Assembly: GCA_947175285.1 (NCBI GenBank)
Contig: CAMWMM010000035.1
Coordinates: 1 to 17,483 of the forward strand
Reading direction: 5' to 3'
DNA: 17,483 bases
From: an uncultured Lachnospiraceae bacterium
GTDB lineage: Bacteria > Bacillota_A > Clostridia > Lachnospirales > Lachnospiraceae
Numbering within the stretch: the first letter of the stretch is position 1; every line of letters starts with the position of its first letter. This document shows positions 7,823 to 13,466 of this stretch, in pieces. The notes beneath the pieces were generated by a model, which saw only the letters and a list, made by a program, of their open reading frames with translations, had not been told where the DNA came from and searched no databases. The translations under genes and the position numbers were made by a program.

Positions 7823-8149
7823 TTACCAACGTGTCAAATTCTTTTCAAACTTTGCAGTATATGCCTGTTTTAACTCATCAGCAGATATTCCATAGCATAA
7901 CATAACATCATTGTAATACATCAGAACATCTGCCATTTCTTCAACAAGGTCTTTTCTTAATTCAACATCATTAGACACCTTTATGTCTCCGTTTTTTTTG
8001 ACAATATCAATCACTTCGCCAATTTCGCCTATCATCCAGAGCAGCTTATGCTTACCTGCTTCCGGAGAAAGCTTTTCCCATTTATCTTTGTATTTATCCT
8101 GAAGTCTTTTTTGCATATCCAGCATTTCATTTATACTAAAATCAATCAT
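7823..8149 (-). CDS. MazG-like nucleotide pyrophosphohydrolase
   Basis: A 108-residue all-helical protein with the metal-binding pattern of the MazG/dUTPase-type NTP pyrophosphatase superfamily: E42-I-G-E45 in the first helix pair and E71-M-A-D74 in the second, separated by about 26 residues with a basic middle. Such enzymes hydrolyse (d)NTPs, often abnormal ones, to the monophosphate and pyrophosphate with Mg2+. The length fits the single-domain MazG-like group. A GTG at 8167 extends the frame, but the GGAGGAG ribosome binding site lies within that extension, five bases before the ATG at 8149. An extended -10 promoter lies 32 bases upstream, so this gene starts a transcription unit with the DUF2185 gene. 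The substrate is unknown. Confidence 0.85.
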   Translation of the reverse strand: MIDFSINEMLDMQKRLQDKYKDKWEKLSPEAGKHKLLWMIGEIGEVIDIVKKNGDIKVSNDVELRKDLVEEMADVLMYYNDVMLCYGISADELKQAYTAKFEKNLTRW

Positions 8150-8180
8150 AATCTCCTCCGAATTCACGTTTATTTACCTG

Positions 8181-8210
8181 ATTATACCACAATGTTACGT
8201 CCCGCACCAA
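8181..8210 (-). promoter_or_regulatory. extended -10 promoter for the MazG-DUF2185 unit
   Basis: On the minus strand: TTGGTG (8205-8210), an 18-base spacer ending in TGG, then TATAAT (8181-8186). The TG one base before the -10 box makes it an extended -10 promoter, which compensates for the weak -35. It lies between the HAD gene stop and the MazG-like start and gives a leader of about 25 bases. Confidence 0.65.
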
Positions 8211-8225
8211 CAGTGCTCAAATTCA

Positions 8226-8894
8226 TCAAATAATGTTTAAAATATCTAATGGTGTTTCAAGCTGTCTAAATTCAGGTTTTCTTCTTGAAGGCTGAATTGT
8301 ATTTTCTTTTAAATACCAAACAGCCTGTACGGCTTTCATACCAACCATTTCTGCAGCTTCCAGTTCATTACTTCCCCCGTCGCCAACATATAAGCAATGC
8401 TTGGCTTGTACATTCAACTTTTCTAAGCACCTCTTAAATATAACAGGATTCGGTTTTTGTATTCCTTCATCAAAAGACAAACATACCACATCAAAATAAG
8501 GGTATAAAACACTTTTTTTAATAATCATTGCTTCCTCTGAAAAACAATTACTTATTAACCCAATTAATACCCCTTTTTTCTTTAATGCACTTAACATCGG
8601 GATAATATCTTTATGTAGATGTTCAAACGCCTCTTCTCTATTCCGAATACGCTTATTTACAAGAAGATTCATTTTGGCTTCCGAATAACAATCATTTGTT
8701 TTGAGAATTCTTTCCACAATCTCCTCTAATGTTATTTTGCCAATTGTTCTATCTGTTTCTGCTGCGCGCCAGATCTCTTGAAACTTCTCTTCTTCAATAC
8801 CTGCATCAAATGCCATCTGTGTTCCAAAATATAACGGACTTTCAAAAAGAGTTATAAGTGTTTCATACATGTCAAATATTACTGCTTTTACCAT
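8226..8894 (-). CDS. HAD-superfamily hydrolase (probable phosphatase)
   Basis: A 222-residue protein with all four HAD motifs in order: motif I D8-M-Y-E-T12 (the nucleophile Asp; the second Asp of DxD is Tyr, as in many haloacid dehalogenase-type members), motif II S115-N116, motif III K147 in IQKPNP, and motif IV GDGGSNE (171-177). A helical cap lies between about 15 and 95 (C1 type). It probably dephosphorylates a small phosphorylated metabolite in the cytoplasm; the substrate cannot be told. The frame is open to 8957, but the ATG at 8894 has GAGG eight bases upstream and fits the family N-terminus (MVKAVIFD), so the 21 extra residues are rejected. Confidence 0.88.
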   Translation of the reverse strand: MVKAVIFDMYETLITLFESPLYFGTQMAFDAGIEEEKFQEIWRAAETDRTIGKITLEEIVERILKTNDCYSEAKMNLLVNKRIRNREEAFEHLHKDIIPMLSALKKKGVLIGLISNCFSEEAMIIKKSVLYPYFDVVCLSFDEGIQKPNPVIFKRCLEKLNVQAKHCLYVGDGGSNELEAAEMVGMKAVQAVWYLKENTIQPSRRKPEFRQLETPLDILNII

Positions 8895-8988
8895 TAACGT
8901 CACCTCGATAAATTTACGATTATTCCCATATCTCAATCTTATCATATAACGCATCATTAAGCGATTATTTTATCATGCTTACACTCCT

Positions 8989-9006
8989 TGTCTGCTTTAG
9001 CAGACA
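8989..9006. repeat. small perfect hairpin in the divergent intergenic region
   Basis: TGTCTGC, loop TTTA, GCAGACA: a perfect 7-bp stem with a four-base loop, about 95 bases before the HAD start. No T run follows on either strand, so it is not a typical terminator. It may be part of the HAD leader or an operator. In the remaining 8895-9138 I see this hairpin, the dyad at 9017-9050 and the plus-strand promoter; no convincing minus-strand promoter for the HAD gene was found. Confidence 0.4.
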
Positions 9007-9016
9007 TCAATTCAAT

Positions 9017-9050
9017 AGTTTGAAAGTTTCTTTCATTTGACTTTCAAACT
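9017..9050. promoter_or_regulatory. perfect inverted repeat, candidate operator at the -35 box of the small plus-strand gene
   Basis: AGTTTGAAAGT (9017-9027) and ACTTTCAAACT (9040-9050) are perfect inverse complements of 11 bp around a 12-base centre. The right arm ends on the first base of the -35 box. The centre contains a further CTTTCA unit. Placement directly upstream of, and touching, the -35 suggests a binding site for a dimeric regulator, although a cruciform or an RNA hairpin on the minus strand is also possible. Confidence 0.5.
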
Positions 9051-9078
9051 TTACACTTTTCCATAAAACCGTTATAAT
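9050..9078 (+). promoter_or_regulatory. sigma-A type promoter for the small plus-strand gene
   Basis: TTTACA (9050-9055), a 17-base spacer and a perfect TATAAT (9073-9078). Five of six -35 bases match the consensus. Transcription should start near 9085, giving a leader of about 55 bases before the ATG at 9139. Confidence 0.8.
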
Positions 9079-9138
9079 TAATGTACCAATTAACAATCAC
9101 ATCAATTAAAAGGCGGTGAAGAGATGGAGGTGTTAGAA

Positions 9139-9321
9139 ATGACTGAAAAAGAAATGATGCAAAAGAATATCGAGGAATTTGTACAGTTACAAAGTTATAT
9201 GCTATTAGCCGATAAGGATTCAGAAGTATATAAGGCAATGAAAGTAAGATACAATACCCTTAAAGTTATACTCACATCTTCAGGCATTAATATTACAGAA
9301 ATCGACAGGGTAAAAGAATAA
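9139..9321 (+). CDS. small helical protein of unknown function (60 residues)
   Basis: The only plus-strand gene in the window. It is highly charged with no membrane segment or Cys; two or three helices are likely (about 3-24, 28-44), ending in a GINITEID turn. I do not recognise a named family, although small proteins with this pattern seem to occur in Lachnospiraceae. Its size recalls Spo0E-like phosphatases, but the required SxELD motif is absent. An upstream in-frame ATG at 9124 exists; the ATG at 9139 is preferred because GGAGGTG (9126-9132) lies at the right distance before it. A strong promoter and a perfect dyad lie upstream, so it is probably expressed and regulated. It converges on the tRNA operon. 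Confidence 0.75.
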   Translation: MTEKEMMQKNIEEFVQLQSYMLLADKDSEVYKAMKVRYNTLKVILTSSGINITEIDRVKE

Positions 9322-9335
9322 AAACAACGTTAATC

Positions 9336-9376
9336 AAAAAGTCCGGAACACACTATTTCACATAGTTTCCGGACTT
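9336..9376 (-). terminator. hairpin terminator of the tRNA operon, shared with the convergent small gene
   Basis: AAGTCCGGAA (9339-9348) pairs with TTCCGGACTT (9367-9376); inside it ACTAT (9352-9356) pairs with ATAGT (9362-9366), making a long hairpin with one small bulge. On the minus strand the stem runs directly into TTTTT (9340-9336), a classical intrinsic terminator eight bases after the tRNA-Met 3' end. On the plus strand only CTCTT follows, so termination of the small gene is probably weaker. Confidence 0.85.
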
Positions 9377-9384
9377 CTCTTAAG

Positions 9385-9458
9385 TAGCGAGAGGGGGATT
9401 CGAACCCTCGACACTACGGGTATGAACCGTATGCTCTAGCCAACTGAGCTATCTCGCC
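9385..9458 (-). tRNA. tRNA-Met (anticodon CAU), elongator type
   Basis: A 74-nucleotide cloverleaf: acceptor GGCGAGA/TCTCGCT (closing G-U at 1-72), D-stem GCTC/GAGC, anticodon stem TACGG/CCGTA around TTCATAC, T-loop TTCGAAT and discriminator A. CCA is not encoded. The G1 and the paired acceptor end speak against an initiator tRNA, which normally has an unpaired 1-72. A CAU tRNA could in principle be the lysidine-modified Ile tRNA, but the anticodon stem fits Met better. The T-stem has one A50-C64 mismatch. It follows tRNA-Val by 21 bases in one transcript. Confidence 0.93.
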
Positions 9459-9479
9459 ATATGATATATTTTTTATAAA

Positions 9480-9552
9480 TGGGACCTATAGGGCTCGAAC
9501 CTATGACCCTCTGCTTGTAAGGCAGATGCTCTCCCAGCTGAGCTAAGATCCC
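9480..9552 (-). tRNA. tRNA-Val (anticodon UAC)
   Basis: A 73-nucleotide cloverleaf: acceptor GGGATCT/AGGTCCC with one G-U pair, D-stem GCTC/GAGC, anticodon stem TCTGC/GCAGA around CTTACAA, T-stem ATAGG/CCTAT with loop TTCGAGC, discriminator A. CCA is not encoded. It is the first tRNA of the two-tRNA operon; its promoter lies about 50 bases upstream. Confidence 0.95.
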
Positions 9553-9561
9553 ATTCGATAA

Positions 9562-9593
9562 CGGGTTGTCCGCAAATCCGCTTTCACAACCCG
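9562..9593 (-). ncRNA. 5' leader hairpin of the tRNA precursor
   Basis: On the minus strand CGGGTTGT (9593-9586) and ACAACCCG (9569-9562) form a perfect 8-bp stem around a 16-base GC-containing loop. It begins where transcription from the tRNA promoter should start and ends nine bases before the mature 5' end of tRNA-Val. It probably protects the precursor 5' end or presents the RNase P site. Confidence 0.55.
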
Positions 9594-9600
9594 CTTTGCT

Positions 9601-9630
9601 AGTATAACAAGATATGATACCTCTTGTCAA
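9601..9630 (-). promoter_or_regulatory. promoter of the tRNA-Val/tRNA-Met operon
   Basis: On the minus strand a consensus TTGACA (9625-9630), an 18-base spacer and TATACT (9601-9606). It reads directly into the leader hairpin and the two tRNAs. The stretch from here to the FliB-like gene stop (9631-9708) shows no clear terminator, so some read-through from that gene is possible. Confidence 0.85.
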
Positions 9631-9708
9631 GTATTTTTATACAATCTTTGCCAAAAGAATTGAAAAGCTTTGATTATCCGTTTCCATTTCATTCCGAACA
9701 GCGCCATA

Positions 9709-10857
9709 TTATGCTGTAATAGTCATCATCAATAATCCAACGATGTCATCAACTTCATTTTCCTTGAGTTGTGCCATCAGCTTCTCATGGAAATTGCTAT
9801 TATGCTCCATCCGTCTGCTGACGCAGGATATGGCATAAATATATTCCTCTCTATCTAAAGTACCATTATTAACATATAAAACAAAAGCAACAATTTGAAA
9901 CAAACAGAACTCAGCAGTAATATATATGAATTCATCCCTTGCCTTTTCATAGGCAGGAATTACAATAATCTCTGAGAATATACGACACACCCAGTAGTTG
10001 ATATAAAAGTTATCGTATTGACGCAAACAAACTCTAAATCGATGCATATCTGCCAAATACTGTTCAAAATCATTTCGTAAAAAATATGCATTTACCTGTT
10101 GAACCATTTTCTTGAAACGTTCCTGCCCAGAAAAATCTAACAATACCATTTGAAACTGCTGTAAAAAACTATATTGCTCCCTTTCCTGTATTATTCCATG
10201 CATATTCGCATTCATCGAAAGCAACACTTCTTCCTGCATGCATTCTTCAATATCTTTTCGTAACATATTAAAATCGAACTGTTTTTCCTTGTAGTGCCGA
10301 ATCGCTTCATCCAAAATATTGTAAGAAACAAATAATCGTGTACATAAAGAAATATCTAAAGAACGTTGAAGGATACTTATAATGCTGTTTCGAACGGCAG
10401 ATTCATATAAATACAATTTCGTATGTGAATATGGCGAAGCAGGGCGTTCATCTTCGTTAAGTTCAAATTGTACATTTGTTTTTTCCATGAGTTCACGAAT
10501 TATCTCAGGACAAGACACCTTAAAATGCCCCTCTATAACACTGCCATATTGAGACATAACGCGGGGATAACAAGTGCAGGTGTTACTTAAATACTCTGGA
10601 CCAAGTATTAAAACAACATTACATAAGTTTTTTTCATTGAGCATGGGACATCTCCCATTATCCATTTTTACCAGGCTGCCTTTTTCCTTTTTTTCCAGCC
10701 AGTCGTCTGCTGCAACACCCAATCTATCCTCATTTTCCACCATCTTCTGATGTGTTTCTTCGTCAATCGAAATAACCCATCCAACACAGCAAGTGTTGGG
10801 ACAAGCATCCGCAATACACTGAAAATCATACAATAAATCAATCGCAAGGTAATTCAT
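9709..10857 (-). CDS. FliB-like family protein (lysine-N-methylase-type, cysteine rich)
   Basis: A 382-residue protein with the cysteine pattern of the FliB family: C14, C19, C23-C24 (DFQCIADACPNTCCVGW), C70 (GRCPML), C79, C94 and C96 (NTCTCYPR), and C116 (VSCPE). The rest is helical and poorly conserved, as is usual in the family. Salmonella FliB methylates flagellin lysines, and the cysteines are thought to hold a metal or iron-sulphur cluster. No flagellar gene is in the window, so the real target is open. The ATG has GGGGAG eight bases upstream and begins 21 bases after the argS stop, so it is probably expressed with argS. Confidence 0.8.
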   Translation of the reverse strand: MNYLAIDLLYDFQCIADACPNTCCVGWVISIDEETHQKMVENEDRLGVAADDWLEKKEKGSLVKMDNGRCPMLNEKNLCNVVLILGPEYLSNTCTCYPRVMSQYGSVIEGHFKVSCPEIIRELMEKTNVQFELNEDERPASPYSHTKLYLYESAVRNSIISILQRSLDISLCTRLFVSYNILDEAIRHYKEKQFDFNMLRKDIEECMQEEVLLSMNANMHGIIQEREQYSFLQQFQMVLLDFSGQERFKKMVQQVNAYFLRNDFEQYLADMHRFRVCLRQYDNFYINYWVCRIFSEIIVIPAYEKARDEFIYITAEFCLFQIVAFVLYVNNGTLDREEYIYAISCVSRRMEHNSNFHEKLMAQLKENEVDDIVGLLMMTITA

Positions 10858-10878
10858 TAAAGCAACTCCCCTTTCAAC

Positions 10879-12681
10879 CTACATCCTCTCCGGCGCCGAG
10901 AACCCAAGCAAATCAATACATGTTTTCAACACATCTCTGGTTAACATAAGTAATGCTATCCAACCGGACTGTTTTACTTTATCTTCTTCCGTCAAAATCT
11001 TCGTTTCATGGTAGAAATGGTTAAACGCATTCGCTAAATCGTAAATATAAGCACAGATTTTATGAGGGGCAACTTCCTCATAAGCGCTCTCCATCATCGC
11101 ATTAAACTTCGCAATCTCAAGCATGAGACTCTTTTCCGCTTCACTGACCGCCTCTCGCAGCAAAATACTATCCCTTTTGCCGGCATCACCAACCGCACCG
11201 GCACTGCCTGCTACGCAGCTCTGCTCCTTGTATTTATTTAAAATCGACTTAATTCTGACAATCGTATATAAAATATACGGACCGGTATCTCCCTCAAAAG
11301 AAGTAAATCTGTCAATATCAAAAATGTAGTCTTTCAGCGCCTGATTGGACAAATCGCCGTATTTGACCGCAGAAAGAGCCACAACTCCTGAAATCTCCTT
11401 TGCTTCCGTTTCACCCATGGATTTATTATCTGCAATTTTGCGGTACATCTCTTCATTAATCTCACGAATGAGGTGTTCAAGACGCATAACGCCGCCATCC
11501 CTTGTTTTAAAAGGTTTTCCATCCTTGCCGTTCATGGTTCCGATTCCGATATGAAGCAGTTCCGTCTCCGGTTTTACCAGTCCGGTCTTTCTTGCGCAGC
11601 GGAATACCTGTTCAAAATACAACGCCTGACGTTTATCGGTCAGATAAATCAATTTATCCGGCTGATACTTATCCATACGGTCCATAATAGTTGCCAAATC
11701 CGTTGTATTGTATAAAGAAGCTCCGTCTGATTTTAAAATCATGCAGGGCGGCACTTCTTTCGTATCCGTCTCTTCTTTTACGTCTACTACCAGCGCACCC
11801 TCACTCTCATACGCATAGCCGCCTTTTTTCATTTCCTCGACCATGCCCGGAATCAGTTCCTGAACATCGGACTCCCCTTTCCAAAGGTCAAACTCCACAT
11901 TCAGGTTCCCATAGTTTTTCTTCAAATCCTCTATTGACACATTCATAATATGCTGCCAGAGTGCCCTGAATCCGGGTACGCCGGTCTGCAGCTTGTAGGT
12001 TGCTTCCATTGCTTCTGCTTTGTACTGCGCATCTTCTTTGGATTTAGCGCTTGCCGTCGGATAGATTTCCTCCAGTTCCGTTATGGTAAAAGGCGCTTCT
12101 TTCGGGTATTCTCCCTTATAGCTATCATCAAAATAGACAAGTTCCGGCTGTCGTTTTTTTAATTCCGTGATAACAAGTCCCATCTGTAGACCCCAATCCC
12201 CCAGATGGACATCTCCAATGACATCATGCCCTGCATAGCGGCAAATCCGCTTGATGCTCTCACCGATAATTGCCGTACGCAAATGCCCTACATGAAGCGG
12301 TTTTGCAACATTGGCGCCGCCGTAGTCTACAATAATCATCTTTGGATGCTCCGGCATCTGCAATCCGAATTTCTCACTTTGACTCATTTCCTGTAAATAC
12401 TCTTTTACGAACTTCTCTGTCACTTTCAGATTCAGGAATCCCGGGTTGACTGCTTCCGCCTGTGAAAAGACTTCACTGCCCTGCAATTTTTCCGCTACTT
12501 CATTCGCAATCATAATCGGCGCTTTATGGTATTGCTTCGCGCCCGCCATCGCACCGTTACATTGAAACTCGCACAAATCGGGTCTGTTAGATAACGTCAC
12601 TTTCCCCAAATCTGCCTGATATCCTGCTGCTTCAAATGCTTTTTTCATTTCTTCCGAAATCAAATCTAAAAATTTTTTCAT
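10879..12681 (-). CDS. argS: arginyl-tRNA synthetase
   Basis: A 600-residue class I aminoacyl-tRNA synthetase that charges tRNA-Arg with arginine using ATP. It has the N-terminal ArgRS additional domain (1-95, ending near NPGFLNLKV), the HIGH motif as H130-V-G-H133 in KPLHVGHLRTAI, the GDVHLGDWGLQMG block (156-168), and a C-terminal DALR anticodon-binding domain ending in LLGFSAPERM, a typical ArgRS terminus. No canonical KMSKS is seen, which is common in ArgRS; the HIGTMNGKDGKPFKTR region takes its place. The ATG has AAGGAA about nine bases upstream. The leader from the promoter is only about 30 bases, so no T-box is present. Confidence 0.97.
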   Translation of the reverse strand: MKKFLDLISEEMKKAFEAAGYQADLGKVTLSNRPDLCEFQCNGAMAGAKQYHKAPIMIANEVAEKLQGSEVFSQAEAVNPGFLNLKVTEKFVKEYLQEMSQSEKFGLQMPEHPKMIIVDYGGANVAKPLHVGHLRTAIIGESIKRICRYAGHDVIGDVHLGDWGLQMGLVITELKKRQPELVYFDDSYKGEYPKEAPFTITELEEIYPTASAKSKEDAQYKAEAMEATYKLQTGVPGFRALWQHIMNVSIEDLKKNYGNLNVEFDLWKGESDVQELIPGMVEEMKKGGYAYESEGALVVDVKEETDTKEVPPCMILKSDGASLYNTTDLATIMDRMDKYQPDKLIYLTDKRQALYFEQVFRCARKTGLVKPETELLHIGIGTMNGKDGKPFKTRDGGVMRLEHLIREINEEMYRKIADNKSMGETEAKEISGVVALSAVKYGDLSNQALKDYIFDIDRFTSFEGDTGPYILYTIVRIKSILNKYKEQSCVAGSAGAVGDAGKRDSILLREAVSEAEKSLMLEIAKFNAMMESAYEEVAPHKICAYIYDLANAFNHFYHETKILTEEDKVKQSGWIALLMLTRDVLKTCIDLLGFSAPERM

Positions 12682-12718
12682 ATTAAACCATTCCTTTTTG
12701 TCAAATAAACTCTGTCCT

Positions 12719-12747
12719 ATTATACTATTTTCACATCAGTAACTCAA
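12719..12747 (-). promoter_or_regulatory. promoter of argS and the FliB-like gene
   Basis: On the minus strand TTGAGT (12742-12747), a 17-base spacer and a perfect TATAAT (12719-12724). It begins three bases after the queH stop codon, so argS has its own start of transcription although it follows queH closely. Confidence 0.8.
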
Positions 12748-12750
12748 TAG

Positions 12751-13428
12751 TTAATCCAGCCGCTGCTTTCGCGAATACACACACCCGCAATAATCCTGTC
12801 TGTACAAATCATACTCTTTCGATAATTCAATCGAGCGCTGATACCCTCCGCGTTTCTTAAAATCCGACGGCAACCAGTTTACATAATATTCTTCTGCCAG
12901 CCGCTCCCCGATTTCATTTAACTTCACAGCATTCTTAAGCGGACTGATAGTCAGCGTTGTTGTAAAATAATCATACGCTCCTGCAGAAGCCCGCTTCGCC
13001 GTTTCCCGAAGTCTTAATTCATAGCAGGCAAAGCAGCGTTCTCCGCCTTCCGGACAATCTTCCAGTCCCTTTGCCATCTCAAAAAAGCATTCCGGTTCAT
13101 AATCCCCTTCTATAATTTCAATCGGATACCCATGCGGATGCTCTTGCCGTTGCTCCATCTGTATATCCGCAAAATCTATACATCCGTATTTTTTATTATA
13201 AGCAGCTATCAGCCTCTTCTGTTCTTCCACTCGCTTGCGGTACTCCGCATCCTCCGTAATATTGGGATTATAGTAAAAAACCGTGATACGGAAATACTGC
13301 CTCAGATATTCCAGTACATAGCTTGAACATGGCGCACAGCAGCTATGCAGAAAAAGTCTCGGTGCTTTACCTGCAATCTTCTCTATTATCTTATCCAGTT
13401 CTTTCTGATAATTTCTAACTGCATTCAC
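12751..13428 (-). CDS. queH: epoxyqueuosine reductase QueH
   Basis: A 225-residue DUF208/QueH protein, which performs the last step of queuosine synthesis in tRNA (reduction of epoxyqueuosine) without the cobalamin used by QueG. The family cysteines are all present: C30-C31 in LHSCCAPCSS, C132 and C135 in RCFACYELRL, and C214 and C216 in QDYCGCVYS; known QueH binds an iron-sulphur cluster with a nearby metal site through such residues. Further family blocks are DYFTTTLTISPLKN (153-166) and WLPSDFKKRGGYQRS (185-199). The start is a GTG with GGAAA upstream; no in-frame ATG lies near. It starts 38 bases after the lipoprotein stop and is probably in the carB transcript. Confidence 0.95.
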   Translation of the reverse strand: MNAVRNYQKELDKIIEKIAGKAPRLFLHSCCAPCSSYVLEYLRQYFRITVFYYNPNITEDAEYRKRVEEQKRLIAAYNKKYGCIDFADIQMEQRQEHPHGYPIEIIEGDYEPECFFEMAKGLEDCPEGGERCFACYELRLRETAKRASAGAYDYFTTTLTISPLKNAVKLNEIGERLAEEYYVNWLPSDFKKRGGYQRSIELSKEYDLYRQDYCGCVYSRKQRLD

Positions 13429-13466
13429 AGTCCGAATTTCCTTTCCTGCCTGTCTGGTTTCCGCGT

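Noticed and set aside
9139..9321. Spo0E-like phosphatase
   Set aside because: Size and helical pattern fit, but the SxELD signature is missing.
1..9384. Genomic island inserted at the 3' end of tRNA-Met
   Set aside because: The accessory genes do lie on the 3' side of the tRNA, but no integrase is present and I found no second copy of the tRNA 3' end in the window; moreover the intact terminator and the small plus-strand gene separate them.
9436..9630. A 64-codon minus-strand reading frame across the tRNA genes
   Set aside because: It overlaps tRNA-Val and part of tRNA-Met on the same strand, and its residues are merely translated tRNA sequence; a frame like this is a well-known annotation artefact.
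12682..12724. T-box or other tRNA-sensing leader before argS
   Set aside because: The promoter leaves only about 30 bases of leader, far too short for a T-box.
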